Source: Micromonospora sp. MP36
Lineage (GTDB): Bacteria; Actinomycetota; Actinomycetes; Mycobacteriales; Micromonosporaceae
Direction of reading: 5' to 3'
DNA: 53,456 nucleotides
Assembly: GCF_008119785.1 (NCBI RefSeq)
Contig: NZ_VSFA01000046.1
Span: 1-53,456 of the forward strand
The notes beneath the pieces were generated by a model. It was not told the origin of the DNA, did not search any database, and worked only from the letters and a program-made list of their open reading frames with translations. How positions within the stretch are numbered: position 1 is the stretch's first letter; each line of letters begins with the position of its first letter. Of this stretch, positions 8,861 through 16,854 are shown in pieces. Both the position numbers and the translations under genes were made by a program.

Positions 8861-9799
8861 ATGACATTCCCAGCATCCGACCGGTTGGATGGCCTGCCGG
8901 TCGAGGTTCATCCAGAGGTGGCCGAGGCCCTCCGCCACGGCGGGCCCGTCGTCGCGCTGGAGTCCACCATCATCAGCCATGGCCTGCCTCGCGACAGCAA
9001 CATGCAGGTGGCGCGGGACATCGAGCAGTCGGTGCGAGCTGCGGGTGCCGTGCCGGCCACCATCGCTGTCCTGGACGGTCGTGTGCGGGTCGGCCTCGAC
9101 GAGGATGCCCTCCTGCAGATCGCGAGTCGCGACGATGTCAACAAGGCGAGCATCCGCGATGTCGCGGTCGCCCTCGCCCGTCGGGTTCCGGGTGCCACGA
9201 CCGTGGCCTCCACGGCCTGGCTGGCCAGCCTGGTGGGCATCGAGGTCTTCGCCACCGGCGGTCTCGGTGGCGTGCATCGAGGCGCGGCGACCTCGTGGGA
9301 CGAGTCCGCCGACCTCATGGGTCTCGCGGCTGCGCCGATTGTCGTGGTCTGCGCCGGCGTGAAGTCGATCCTCGACGTGCCGGCGACGCTGGAACGGCTC
9401 GAGAGCCTGTCGGTGGGCGTCGTCGGATACCGCACCGACCGGTTCCCCGGCTTCTACGTGCGAGAGACCGAAATGGCCGTGCCGTGGCGGGTGGAGACCC
9501 CGGAGGAGGTGGCCCGGATCCACGCCGCCAATCGAGCCCTGGGTAACAGCCGGGCCCTGGTTGTCGCGAACCCGATCGAGCCGGAGAGCGAGATGGACCC
9601 GGACCTGCACGACGACGTCCTGGCGGCGGGGCTCGCGGCGTTGCGGGAGCAGGACGTGCGAGGCAAGGACGTGACTCCGTTCCTGCTGGCCTTCTTCCAT
9701 GAGCGGACCGGCGGTGCGAGCCTGAAGGCCAACGTCGACCTGGTGCTGGCGAATGCACGCCTTGCCGGCCAGATCGCCGTGGCCGGGGCCGGCGGCTGA
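8861..9799 (+). CDS. psuG: Pseudouridine-5'-phosphate glycosidase
   Basis: The 312-residue product is clearly PsuG (YeiN/IndA family), which splits the C-C glycosidic bond of pseudouridine 5'-phosphate to give uracil and ribose 5-phosphate. Recognisable features are ALESTIISHGLP with Glu34, DVNKASIRDV with Lys95 (matching the active-site Glu and Lys of the family), the glycine-rich FATGGLGGVHRGA, and VVCAGVKSILDVPATLE. It covers essentially the full family length. It is followed 14 bases later by the partner kinase. IndA-type homologues take part in making C-nucleoside pigments in some actinomycetes, but no indigoidine synthetase is present here, so breakdown is more likely. Confidence 0.93.
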   Translation: MTFPASDRLDGLPVEVHPEVAEALRHGGPVVALESTIISHGLPRDSNMQVARDIEQSVRAAGAVPATIAVLDGRVRVGLDEDALLQIASRDDVNKASIRDVAVALARRVPGATTVASTAWLASLVGIEVFATGGLGGVHRGAATSWDESADLMGLAAAPIVVVCAGVKSILDVPATLERLESLSVGVVGYRTDRFPGFYVRETEMAVPWRVETPEEVARIHAANRALGNSRALVVANPIEPESEMDPDLHDDVLAAGLAALREQDVRGKDVTPFLLAFFHERTGGASLKANVDLVLANARLAGQIAVAGAGG

Positions 9800-9813
9800 G
9801 AGGTGGCAGCGCA

Positions 9814-10815
9814 GTGACCGCGAGCCAACTCGTGGCGGAGGTCAGCCGGCAGCGGGACGCCGTCGTCCTGCTGCTCGGTGACATCAACGTCGACCTGCTG
9901 CTCGAGATCCCCGAGTACCCACGGCCCGGTGGCGACGGCGTCGCATCGTCCCAGCGGATCGGGCTGGGCGGCTCCGCGGCCAACAGTGCCATCATGCTCC
10001 GCCGCTTGGGCCTGCGGGCCAGCATGCTCAGCGCGATCGGCGACGACCGCTGGGCCGAGGTCGCGGTCGAGGCGCTGCGCGCCGAAGGGGTCGGCTTGGA
10101 GTACGTCGTCCGCGACCCGCACGAGCCGACCTCGCTCAACGTGATCGGCGTGACGCCGGACGGGGAGCGCACGATGATGGCCTACCGCGGGGCGAACCCC
10201 CGGTATTCGCCGGCCGACCTGCCTGAAGAGGCGATCGCCGCCTGCGATTTCCTGCACGTGTCCGGCTACGCCTTCCTGCAGGCGCCGCAGTCGCTCGCCG
10301 CGGCCCGGGCGATCGAGGTGGCCACCGCGAACGGCGTGCCGGTCTCCCTCGACATCCCGGTGGATCCCGCTCGTCGTGAGCCGGCCACCATCAGGCGATT
10401 GCTGAGGTTCACCGATCTGCTGGTCGTCGGCGTTCCCGAGGCCCGGCAACTGGTCGGGACGGCCGAGCCGGCGGAGGCGTGCCGCAGGCTGCGCGATCTG
10501 GGGGCCAGGACCGTCGCGCTCAAGGTCGGCCGCGACGGCACCGTCATCGCCAGCGGCGACGAGTGGGTCGAGCTGCCCGGGCTGCCGGTGCGGACAGTCG
10601 ACACGACCGGCGCCGGTGACTCCTTCTGCGCCGGCGCCATCGCCGCCATGCTGGCGGCCCTGCCGTTGGCGAAGATCGGAGCCTTCGCCAACCTGCTCGG
10701 CGCGGCTGCGGTCGAGAAACCGGGGGCCGGACAGTCGCTGCCGACCCTCGATGAGTTGCGACGCATCGAGTGCTCTATCAGCGGCGATCTCACCTCCCGC
10801 TGTGGTCATGCGTGA
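9814..10815 (+). CDS. psuK: PfkB-family kinase, probable pseudouridine kinase
   Basis: This 333-residue ribokinase-like protein has the PfkB signatures: LLLGDINVDLL near residue 20, GLGGSAANSAIMLRRLG near 50-65, and the ATP/anion-hole motif VDTTGAGDSFCAGA near 265-278 with the catalytic Asp. The GTG start at 9814 lies 14 bases after psuG, so the two genes are surely cotranscribed. It most likely phosphorylates pseudouridine to supply PsuG. Substrate assignment is from context; PfkB proteins accept many sugars and nucleosides. Confidence 0.85.
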   Translation: MTASQLVAEVSRQRDAVVLLLGDINVDLLLEIPEYPRPGGDGVASSQRIGLGGSAANSAIMLRRLGLRASMLSAIGDDRWAEVAVEALRAEGVGLEYVVRDPHEPTSLNVIGVTPDGERTMMAYRGANPRYSPADLPEEAIAACDFLHVSGYAFLQAPQSLAAARAIEVATANGVPVSLDIPVDPARREPATIRRLLRFTDLLVVGVPEARQLVGTAEPAEACRRLRDLGARTVALKVGRDGTVIASGDEWVELPGLPVRTVDTTGAGDSFCAGAIAAMLAALPLAKIGAFANLLGAAAVEKPGAGQSLPTLDELRRIECSISGDLTSRCGHA

Positions 10816-10872
10816 GGAGCATCATGGCTGTGACATCCCCATGAGCTGGGCTGTCAAGCTGCTGCGTCGGGT

Positions 10873-11499
10873 TTATGAGGAGACGGCGACCACGGTGCGA
10901 TGAGTTTGCGGATCGTCGATCGCGGCCAGTAGGTAGTCGGCCAGGTCGGCGCGCGTCGTCTGTGTGCCAACCTTTGCGGTGGCGCCCAGCGAAGTGCGCA
11001 GACGACCGGTGCCGGGTCGGTCGGTCAGCCTTGTCGGGCGTACCACGGTCCAGGTCAGGTCGCTGGTGGCGAGGCGTTCTTCCATCCGAGCCATGTCGGC
11101 GTAGGTGTGTCGCATGAGGCGCTGCAGGATGCGTGAGGCCAACCGGGTGCCAGCTGTTGCGTCGGCGGGGATGGACAGGCCGGCTGAGGAGATCACCAGG
11201 AGTCGGCCGTGGGGCTTGAGGGCGGAGATGATCTCGGTGGTGCCAGCCGAATAGATCGTGGTGGTTCTGGTGTCGGCGGCACCGATCGCGGAGATCACCG
11301 CATCGTGGTCATCGAGCACGCCTTGCAGCGAACCTGGGGTCAGCATGTCGGCGGCGTGCACGGTGAGCCGGTCTCGGGCGGGGCCGAGGGTATCGGGGTG
11401 CCGGGCGACCGCGGTGACGCGGTGCCCGGCGGCGAGCGCGTGCTCGACGATGAGCCGTCCGGTGCGGCCGGTGGCGCCGATGACGGCGATGGTGGTCAT
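10873..11499 (-). CDS. NAD(P)-binding oxidoreductase (atypical SDR / NmrA-like)
   Basis: The 208-residue protein begins with IAVIGATGRTGRLIVEHAL, the Rossmann GxxGxxG dinucleotide site of atypical short-chain dehydrogenases. LLVISSAGL and the TWTVVRPTRLTD segment further along match the NAD(P)H-binding (NmrA/YwnB-like) family. It is the third gene of a minus-strand set that begins at 12653, and it follows an AGGAG eight bases before its ATG. Substrate is unknown. It converges with psuK, from which it is separated by 57 bases without a strong terminator. Confidence 0.82.
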   Translation of the reverse strand: MTTIAVIGATGRTGRLIVEHALAAGHRVTAVARHPDTLGPARDRLTVHAADMLTPGSLQGVLDDHDAVISAIGAADTRTTTIYSAGTTEIISALKPHGRLLVISSAGLSIPADATAGTRLASRILQRLMRHTYADMARMEERLATSDLTWTVVRPTRLTDRPGTGRLRTSLGATAKVGTQTTRADLADYLLAAIDDPQTHRTVVAVSS

Positions 11500-11515
11500 C
11501 CTTTGTTCTCCTAGG

Positions 11516-11983
11516 TCAGGCCGTGGCGGGCTTGGTGGCGGGCTGCAGCTTGAAGGAAATGGCCTCCATCAGTGGCTTGTGCTGGGTCTTCTGGACGGCG
11601 GCGATGAGCCAGTGGCCGTCGGTGTCGCGCACGAGCGTGTAGGTGGCGAGCTTGCCCAGTCGGCGCGGGGTCTTCTTGGTGACGTCGCCGCGGGTCATGA
11701 CGACGGCGGTGTCGGCGCCGTAGCGGCGGATGTCGAGGATCTGCAGGCTCAGACGGGTGTCTTTGAGGAAGCTGTCGAACAGGGCCTGGTGGGCGCGGCC
11801 GATTTCCGGGCCGCCGTGGTAGACGGTGCCGACGAAGGTGACGTCGGTGGCGTCGGCGGTGAAGCAGGCGCCGTAGGCGGCACCGTCACCGCGGTTCCAC
11901 GCGTCCTGACTGCGTGCTAGCAGCTCGCGGATCGCCGCGACGTCCGGCTCGGTGGTCTCAGGGTGAATCGGGATGCTGGTCAT
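11516..11983 (-). CDS. SnoaL-like / DUF4440 (SgcJ/EcaC-type) protein
   Basis: The 155-residue product has the NTF2-like fold pattern of the SgcJ/EcaC family: an N-terminal helix (VAAIRELLARSQDAWNRGD), AYGACFTADATDVTFVG, a GPEIGRAHQALFDSF helix and a C-terminal beta sheet ending in HWLIAAVQKTQH. These small proteins bind hydrophobic ligands or act as hydrolases and cyclases; no function is certain. It lies between a longer exported-looking paralogue and the oxidoreductase, with 16-base gaps on both sides, and is preceded by AAAGGA. Confidence 0.8.
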   Translation of the reverse strand: MTSIPIHPETTEPDVAAIRELLARSQDAWNRGDGAAYGACFTADATDVTFVGTVYHGGPEIGRAHQALFDSFLKDTRLSLQILDIRRYGADTAVVMTRGDVTKKTPRRLGKLATYTLVRDTDGHWLIAAVQKTQHKPLMEAISFKLQPATKPATA

Positions 11984-11999
11984 CTGGATCGGTCCTTTC

Positions 12000-12653
12000 T
12001 TACTTCTCGGCTTCTGGCCGGGTCTGCGGGGAGATCAGGAACGAGATGCGTTCCATGACGGACTGGCGCTTGGTGTTGTGGAAGGCGGCGATGCGCCAGG
12101 TGCCGTCGTCTTGGCGCACGAGGGTGTAGGTCTGGGTCTTCGACAGCTCCGCGGGCTGCGGGCGCTGGCCTTCGTAGGTGTCGCCGCGGCTGGTGACGAT
12201 CGCGGTTCCGGGGCCGTAGAACCGGATGTCGAGGTAGGAGTCGGCGAGTTTGGTGCCCTTGACGAAACCTCCGAAAAGCGCGCGGTGGGATTCGGTGATG
12301 TCGCGGCGGCCCTGGTAGTGCGTGCCGACGTAGGTCGTGTAGGTGGCGTCGTCGGTGAACATGGCGCCGTAGGCGTCGGCGTCGCCGCGATCCCACGCTC
12401 CGACCAGTTGGTCCAGCACGTTGCAGACATCGAGGTGGGCGGCGGCTGGCCCGGACGGCGTGACCGCGGTGCAGTCGGCGGTTCCGGTGGCCTGTACGTC
12501 GGCGGTGGCGTCGAGCCAGGCGTATCCGCCAGCGGCGGCCAGCCCCAGCGTCAGGCCGCCGGCCGCCAGGAGGCGCCCTACGCCGCGTCCGCGAGCGCCG
12601 CGCTTGTCTGTCGGGCACGCAGCGGTGGACGGTGCCGGGGTGGTCGTGGTCAT
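12000..12653 (-). CDS. SnoaL-like / DUF4440 protein with N-terminal membrane or signal segment
   Basis: The 217-residue protein is a paralogue of the next gene in the operon, carrying the same NTF2-like core from about residue 75 (LDQLVGAWDRGDADAYGAMF, then RRDITESHRALFGGF and WRIAAFHNTKR) but with an added N-terminus. That extension is a basic region followed by a hydrophobic stretch (RLLAAGGLTLGLAAAGGYAW), so it is probably exported or anchored. Two cysteines flank the start of the mature domain. The ATG at 12653 follows GGGAGG. It is the first gene of the MarR-divergent operon. Having one anchored and one cytoplasmic copy side by side is notable. Confidence 0.8.
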   Translation of the reverse strand: MTTTTPAPSTAACPTDKRGARGRGVGRLLAAGGLTLGLAAAGGYAWLDATADVQATGTADCTAVTPSGPAAAHLDVCNVLDQLVGAWDRGDADAYGAMFTDDATYTTYVGTHYQGRRDITESHRALFGGFVKGTKLADSYLDIRFYGPGTAIVTSRGDTYEGQRPQPAELSKTQTYTLVRQDDGTWRIAAFHNTKRQSVMERISFLISPQTRPEAEK

Positions 12654-12671
12654 GGGGGCCTCCCGTGGTAG

Positions 12672-12685
12672 CTTCTTAAGAGAAG
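12672..12685. promoter_or_regulatory. Short palindrome in MarR divergent spacer
   Basis: CTTCT at 12672-12676 faces AGAAG at 12681-12685 around TAAG. It has the same arm sequence as the larger palindrome 30 bases away and may be a second MarR binding site close to the start of the leftward operon. Confidence 0.4.
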
Positions 12686-12702
12686 TTTCTTCCTAGAAGA
12701 TT

Positions 12703-12722
12703 TCTCTTCTCTGAAGAAGAGA
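12703..12722. promoter_or_regulatory. Palindromic operator between marR and the leftward operon
   Basis: TCTCTTCT (12703-12710) and AGAAGAGA (12715-12722) form a perfect eight-base inverted repeat around CTGA. It is AT-rich against a GC-rich background and sits directly before the marR-type gene, within the 89-base divergent spacer. This is the expected place and form for a MarR operator that represses both directions. Confidence 0.65.
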
Positions 12723-12742
12723 TTAGGTGGATGGAGGATCTT

Positions 12743-13210
12743 GTGTCAACTCCACGGGCGCAGTCGGACGCGAGCCACACCTACCGCCGCTACCTGAGCG
12801 CGGTCATGCTGCACGGCCAGGCCAGCGCCAAAGCCTGCGACCTGGGCGCGACGGACCTCTACGCGCTGAACATCCTGGAACTGGCCGGGCCGATGACGCC
12901 GGGCGAACTGGGCGCGCGCACCGGACTGACCACCGGGCCGACCACCCGCCTCATCGACCGCCTCGAAGCCGCCGGCTACGTCCGCCGCGCCCCCGACCCC
13001 AGCGACCGCCGCAAAGTGATCGTCGAGCCGATCGGTAAGCCGGCCCAACTCGACCAGGTCATGGCACCGGCTCGGCAGAAGATCGGCCAGATCCTCGCCG
13101 GCTACTCAGACGAGCAACTCCGCGTGCTCTTCGACTACTTCACCCGCGCCACGCAGGCGTACCAGGAAGCGGCCGAACACATCCCCGACGGCGACCAACA
13201 GATGCCATGA
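12743..13210 (+). CDS. MarR-family transcriptional regulator
   Basis: The 155-residue product is a winged-helix MarR protein. The DNA-binding helices are TPGELGARTGLTTGPTTRLI and the wing is GYVRRAPDPSDRRKVIV, whose DxRR is the family's hallmark. The GTG start at 12743 is preferred because GGAGG lies five bases before it; an ATG at 12731 overlaps that ribosome site and would add four residues. It is transcribed away from the SnoaL/oxidoreductase operon across a palindromic spacer and probably represses that operon and itself, released by a small lipophilic ligand as is common for the family. Confidence 0.9.
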   Translation: MSTPRAQSDASHTYRRYLSAVMLHGQASAKACDLGATDLYALNILELAGPMTPGELGARTGLTTGPTTRLIDRLEAAGYVRRAPDPSDRRKVIVEPIGKPAQLDQVMAPARQKIGQILAGYSDEQLRVLFDYFTRATQAYQEAAEHIPDGDQQMP

Positions 13211-13387
13211 ACCCGGGCGCCGGCACGTACCCCGCGTGGCCTCGCGGCGACCGGTCGGCGGCCTGGCCGGCGGGGTGTTCCACCACCGCCGCCGGCAGTT
13301 GGCTCTTGGCCTGTTGAAAATTGCCAAGCGTTGCGATGGAATAGTCGAAATGTTTCGCCATCGGTCTTCGCGGATGAAGGTGGCGCC

Positions 13388-13591
13388 ATGTCAGTCCGAC
13401 CACCCCGCCTTCTCGGCATGGCGGCGGTCGGCGCCCTGCTGGCCGTCGCCTCCCTGACCGGCACGTCCGGCGCCACGCCCGCCGAGCCGGCCTCCATCGC
13501 GGTCTGGGATCCGAGCACGTGTACCGCCCCAATCCACAACAGTTTTCGTTGTCGTTCCACACCCCCCATGGAGGCAGCGCATGTCACCTGA
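13388..13591 (+). CDS. Small secreted peptide candidate overlapping the amidase gene
   Basis: A 67-codon frame starts at ATG 13388, preceded by AAGG, and encodes a convincing signal peptide (basic RPPR, hydrophobic LLGMAAVGALLAVASL, then an Ala-rich cleavage region) and a mature part of about 35 residues with two cysteines. Its end overlaps the first 11 bases of the amidase gene in another frame, and the amidase ribosome site lies inside it, so the two may be coupled. I recognise no family. It may be a real short exported peptide or a chance frame. Confidence 0.45.
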   Translation: MSVRPPRLLGMAAVGALLAVASLTGTSGATPAEPASIAVWDPSTCTAPIHNSFRCRSTPPMEAAHVT

Positions 13592-14711
13592 CCAGCACGA
13601 GGTTGATCGTCGCACCTTGCTCAAAGCAGGGCTGGGTACTGGGATCGCGGCGATCGTCGGCACTGAACTGTTCGCGGCGGCACCCGCTGGTGCCGCGCCC
13701 AGCGCCATGTTCCCCTGGATCATCGATTGCGACACGTGGGGTGCGCGTCCGCCAAGGGGAGCGATTCAGATCACCGGCAACGTCACCAACAAGATCATCC
13801 TGCACCACATGGCGTTCCCGAACGTCACGGACTACTCGCGCGACCACGCAATGCAACTGGCGCGGGACTGCCAGAACCTGCATATGGACGTCAACGGCTG
13901 GGCGGACACCGGACAGCACTTCACGGTCAGCCGTGGCGGCTACGTGCTGGAGGGCCGCCACCGCAGCCTGCAGACGCTCGACACGGGCGCGCACCAGGTC
14001 ATCGCCGCACACTGCCCCGGCGAGAACGGGAACGCGATCGGGATCGAGAACGAAGGCACGTACATCACCGAGACGCCGCCTGACGCACTGCTCGACTCGC
14101 TGGTAACGCTGTGCGCCGCGGTGTGCCAGCAGTTCCGGCTGCAGCCATGGGACATCTTCGGCCACTGGGACTTCTACACCACCCAGTGCCCCGGCACCGC
14201 CTTCTACCGGTTGTTCCCGATGGTGCGCTCGCGTGTCGCGGCAGCACTCGGTACCGAACAGCCGGACATCCCCGCACGCCGGTGGCCCGACATCTGGCGC
14301 TTCGTCGACGGCCCGGTGGTGCAGGTCGCGCAGTACCTGCTTGCGGATCTCGGGTACCCGCTGACCCCGAACGGCAATTTCGGGTATGACATGAATGCGG
14401 CCGTGGCCGACTTCCAAGCCAACCACGGGATTCGGGTCGACCCGGACGCGACCTTCGACGCGGCCACCTGGGAAGCGCTTGTGCCGACACTCGACAAGGA
14501 CGCCAACGGCCTTCCCGTCAACGCGCTGCAGTACCTGCTCGGCCGCAAGGGGTACGGCGACGTCACGGTGAGCGGCGAATTCGACCACAGCACCATGAAG
14601 GCCGTCCAGGACATGCAGCGCCTACACGGCCTGGTGCCCAATGGGAAGGTCGACGTGGACACGTGGTGCGCGATTGTCGGCGGCTCAGTCCGTTCGGCCT
14701 TCCACTACTGA
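13581..14711 (+). CDS. Tat-exported N-acetylmuramoyl-L-alanine amidase with two peptidoglycan-binding domains
   Basis: The 376-residue protein begins with a Tat signal (DRRTLLKAGLGTGIAAIVG, then an Ala-rich cleavage site near 38). A PGRP/amidase_2 domain follows at about 45-225, with the zinc ligands His75 (in ILHHMAF), His195 (in FGHWDFY) and Cys203 (in TQCPGT) and the typical GWADTGQHFTVSRGG. Two peptidoglycan-binding repeats follow, about 235-305 and 310-372, each with the helix pattern VQVAQYLLADLGYPL and VNALQYLLGRKGYG. It should cleave the amide between MurNAc and L-Ala in the cell wall, either self or competitor. The ATG at 13581 has GGAGG six bases upstream. Confidence 0.9.
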   Translation: MSPDQHEVDRRTLLKAGLGTGIAAIVGTELFAAAPAGAAPSAMFPWIIDCDTWGARPPRGAIQITGNVTNKIILHHMAFPNVTDYSRDHAMQLARDCQNLHMDVNGWADTGQHFTVSRGGYVLEGRHRSLQTLDTGAHQVIAAHCPGENGNAIGIENEGTYITETPPDALLDSLVTLCAAVCQQFRLQPWDIFGHWDFYTTQCPGTAFYRLFPMVRSRVAAALGTEQPDIPARRWPDIWRFVDGPVVQVAQYLLADLGYPLTPNGNFGYDMNAAVADFQANHGIRVDPDATFDAATWEALVPTLDKDANGLPVNALQYLLGRKGYGDVTVSGEFDHSTMKAVQDMQRLHGLVPNGKVDVDTWCAIVGGSVRSAFHY

Positions 14712-15020
14712 ACACCGCCTGCTGGCTGGTTCAGGACGATCCGGACCCGACCGACGTAGGCGCTGGAGCGCTGCCACGTCGGCCGGGCCGGACACGCCAT
14801 GACATCTGAGTGCGTCTGCTGCGACCCATAAGCGTGCCGACTACCAGTAGCGCACCGCTGAGGCTGGCGGCCAGCATGAGGACGGCGGTAGGGGCGCGTT
14901 CGATCGAGCCGCCAGCGGCACGGATCAGTTCTGTGGCGGCTTGCCGGAGAAGCACGACATAGGCAGGGTTTTGGCCACATCCGGCCAGATGCTAGCGACC
15001 TGCTTCGATGGCTCGATACG
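14712..15020. other. Intergenic stretch with no supported gene
   Basis: Between the amidase gene and the glycosidase fossil there is no convincing gene. A minus-strand frame from GTG 14955 to 14731 would give 74 residues with one hydrophobic stretch, but it has no ribosome site and is left uncalled. Confidence 0.5.
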
Positions 15021-15195
15021 GTGGCTCGCAGGACTGCCCGACGGGCCGTCCTGCATGGTGCCGGCAGCCTGGCCGCCGCCCCGTTGGTCGCCAGTGCTGT
15101 CCAGCCCGGGGCGGGCGCGCGCGCCTAGCCGGCGCCCGGCATCGCGGCGCGATGGCCGGGTTGTGCGCTGGGAGGGATTCACGCCCGCGTTGTGA
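15021..15195 (+). pseudogene. Fossil of a Tat-exported glycosidase: signal peptide joined to the last codons, middle deleted
   Basis: Reading from GTG 15021, 35 codons to TAG at 15126 give a Tat-like signal (RRTARRAVLHGAGSLAAAPL) that closely matches the signal of the glycosidase encoded at 19532-21754 (RRISRRTVLRGAGTLAAAPL). In another frame, 15151-15195 encodes DGRVVRWEGFTPAL and a stop, matching the last residues of the same enzyme (DGWVVRWEGLAPAL). The order and strand are right for one gene, so this appears to be a paralogue that lost almost all of its catalytic part (about 2 kb) and then shifted frame. It directly precedes the first GH28 gene. Confidence 0.65.
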
Positions 15196-15322
15196 ACTGT
15201 CCAAGCCCCGCAGTTCGTCGGGGCAGCGCTCCGCTCTTGAAGGGAATTGCCGAGTAAGGGAACGACGACCATCTAGGAAAAGGTTTACCTGGCCACTTGT
15301 CAACCGACCGAGGAGACTGCAC

Positions 15323-16747
15323 ATGCCGAACCACCCGAGCCGCCGCACGTTCCTCCGCAGCATCGGCGTCATGGGTCTCGCGGCCTACGCGCTGCAGCCC
15401 GGCAGCGCCGCGGCGTCCCCGCTCCCGCCCGGCAACCCGTGGGCCCGGGCCGAGTACATCAGCGGCACGGTGCGCCGCCCCCACTTCCCCAACCGCTCGT
15501 ACGACATCCGCCAGTTCGGCGCCGTCGGCGACGGCGTCACCAACTGCACCGAGGCGATCAAGCAGGCCATCCGGGCCTGTCACGCCGCCGGTGGCGGCCA
15601 CGTGGTCGTGCCGGCTGGTCGGTGGCTGACCGGTCCGATCCACCTGCTGAGCAACGTCGACCTGCACGTCACCGCCGACGCGGTGGTGCTGTTCAGCCAG
15701 CGCCCTGCCGACTATCTGCCCGCCGTGCTGACCCGATTCGAAGGGGTCGAGCTCTACAACTACTCGCCGCTGATCTACGCGTACGAACAGGAGAACATCG
15801 CCGTCACCGGCTCCGGCGTCCTCGATGGCCAGGCCGACATGGAGAACTGGTGGCCCTGGTGCGGTGCGGCCAAGTGGGGCTGGAAGCCGGGTGACCCGCG
15901 GCAGACCGAGGCCAGGAATGCGCTGTTCGCGCAGGCCGAGCAGGGAGTTCCCGTCGAGGAACGGGTATTCGGCGACGGCGGCTACCTGCGGCCGTCCTTC
16001 CTCGAGCCCTACCGCTGCCGCAACGTCCTCATCGAGGGCGTCACCATCGTCGGGTCGCCGATGTGGGAGATACATCCGGTGCTGTCGGAGAACGTGCTCG
16101 TGCACGGTGTGACCGTCAACTGCCACGGGCCGAACAACGACGGCTGCGACCCGGAGTCCAGTCGGATGGTCGTCATCCGCGGCTGCACCTTCGACACGGG
16201 CGACGACTGCATCGCGATCAAGTCGGGGCGGAACGCCGACGGTCGCCGCGTCAACGTGCCGAGCGAGGACATCCTCATCGAGGGCTGCACGATGCGCGAC
16301 GGCCACGGCGGCGTGACGATCGGCAGCGAGATGTCCGGCGGTGCCCGCAACGTATTCGTCCGGGACTGCGCGATGTCCAGCCCCAACCTCAACATCGCCC
16401 TGCGGTTCAAGACCAACAGTGTCCGCGGCGGCTTCATCGAGGCCTTCCATGCCCGCGACCTGACTATCGGGGAGGTCGGCGGAGCCGTGATCGACATCAA
16501 CTTCTTCTACGAGGAGGGTCCCGGCCACGGCTTCAACCCGATCGTCGGCGACATCGACGTCCGCGACGTCACCGTGGGGACCGCGACCCGGGCGCTGAAC
16601 CTCCGCGGCTACGCGGACGACCACATCAGGGGGATAACCCTGACCGACATCGACTTCGGCGTCACCAGCAAGCCCAGCGTCGTCGAATACGTCGACGACC
16701 TCGTCCTCAAGAACGTGCGCCAGAACGGCGTGGAGCTGGTGATCTGA
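15323..16747 (+). CDS. Tat-exported GH28 polygalacturonase-like enzyme
   Basis: The 474-residue protein has a Tat signal (SRRTFLRSIGVMGLAAYAL), then a right-handed beta-helix of glycoside hydrolase family 28. The family's catalytic set is complete: NNDGCD with Asp273 and Asp276, TGDDC with Asp294 and Asp295, GHG with His328, and RFK with Arg361 and Lys363. The N-terminal YDIRQFGAVGDGVTNCTEAI is the usual GH28 entry motif. It should hydrolyse galacturonan or a related pectin backbone outside the cell; sequence style with NNDGCDPESS suggests an exo-type enzyme. The ATG at 15323 follows GAGGAGA. A hairpin follows the stop. Confidence 0.9.
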   Translation: MPNHPSRRTFLRSIGVMGLAAYALQPGSAAASPLPPGNPWARAEYISGTVRRPHFPNRSYDIRQFGAVGDGVTNCTEAIKQAIRACHAAGGGHVVVPAGRWLTGPIHLLSNVDLHVTADAVVLFSQRPADYLPAVLTRFEGVELYNYSPLIYAYEQENIAVTGSGVLDGQADMENWWPWCGAAKWGWKPGDPRQTEARNALFAQAEQGVPVEERVFGDGGYLRPSFLEPYRCRNVLIEGVTIVGSPMWEIHPVLSENVLVHGVTVNCHGPNNDGCDPESSRMVVIRGCTFDTGDDCIAIKSGRNADGRRVNVPSEDILIEGCTMRDGHGGVTIGSEMSGGARNVFVRDCAMSSPNLNIALRFKTNSVRGGFIEAFHARDLTIGEVGGAVIDINFFYEEGPGHGFNPIVGDIDVRDVTVGTATRALNLRGYADDHIRGITLTDIDFGVTSKPSVVEYVDDLVLKNVRQNGVELVI

Positions 16748-16830
16748 GCCTGGCCCGGGCCAGAGCCGAAGAGTGGCCCAGCGGTGTTCGGTTCCACGCT
16801 GCTCTGGAAAAGGCCGGAGGTTGCCGCGCT

Positions 16831-16854
16831 CGCCGGGCCTGTTGGGGCCCGGCG
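16831..16854 (+). terminator. Terminator-like stem-loop after the first GH28 gene
   Basis: CGCCGGGCC (16831-16839) pairs with GGCCCGGCG (16846-16854) around a six-base loop, 84 bases after the GH28 stop. There is no T-run, which is common for terminators in high-GC actinomycetes. Confidence 0.6.

Noticed and set aside
7454..9700. 748-codon minus-strand frame opposite the PLP-enzyme and psuG genes
   Set aside because: Its composition (His, Arg, Val, Gly repeats) is that of an antisense reading of two well-supported genes and shows no domain.
8861..10815. Possibility that psuG and the kinase belong to an indigoidine or other C-nucleoside biosynthesis cluster
   Set aside because: No nonribosomal peptide synthetase or C-nucleoside synthase is in the window, and the neighbours are uptake and sugar-phosphate genes.
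14731..14955. 74-codon minus-strand frame with one hydrophobic stretch
   Set aside because: No ribosome site before the GTG, no similarity recognised, and the stretch lies in a decayed region.
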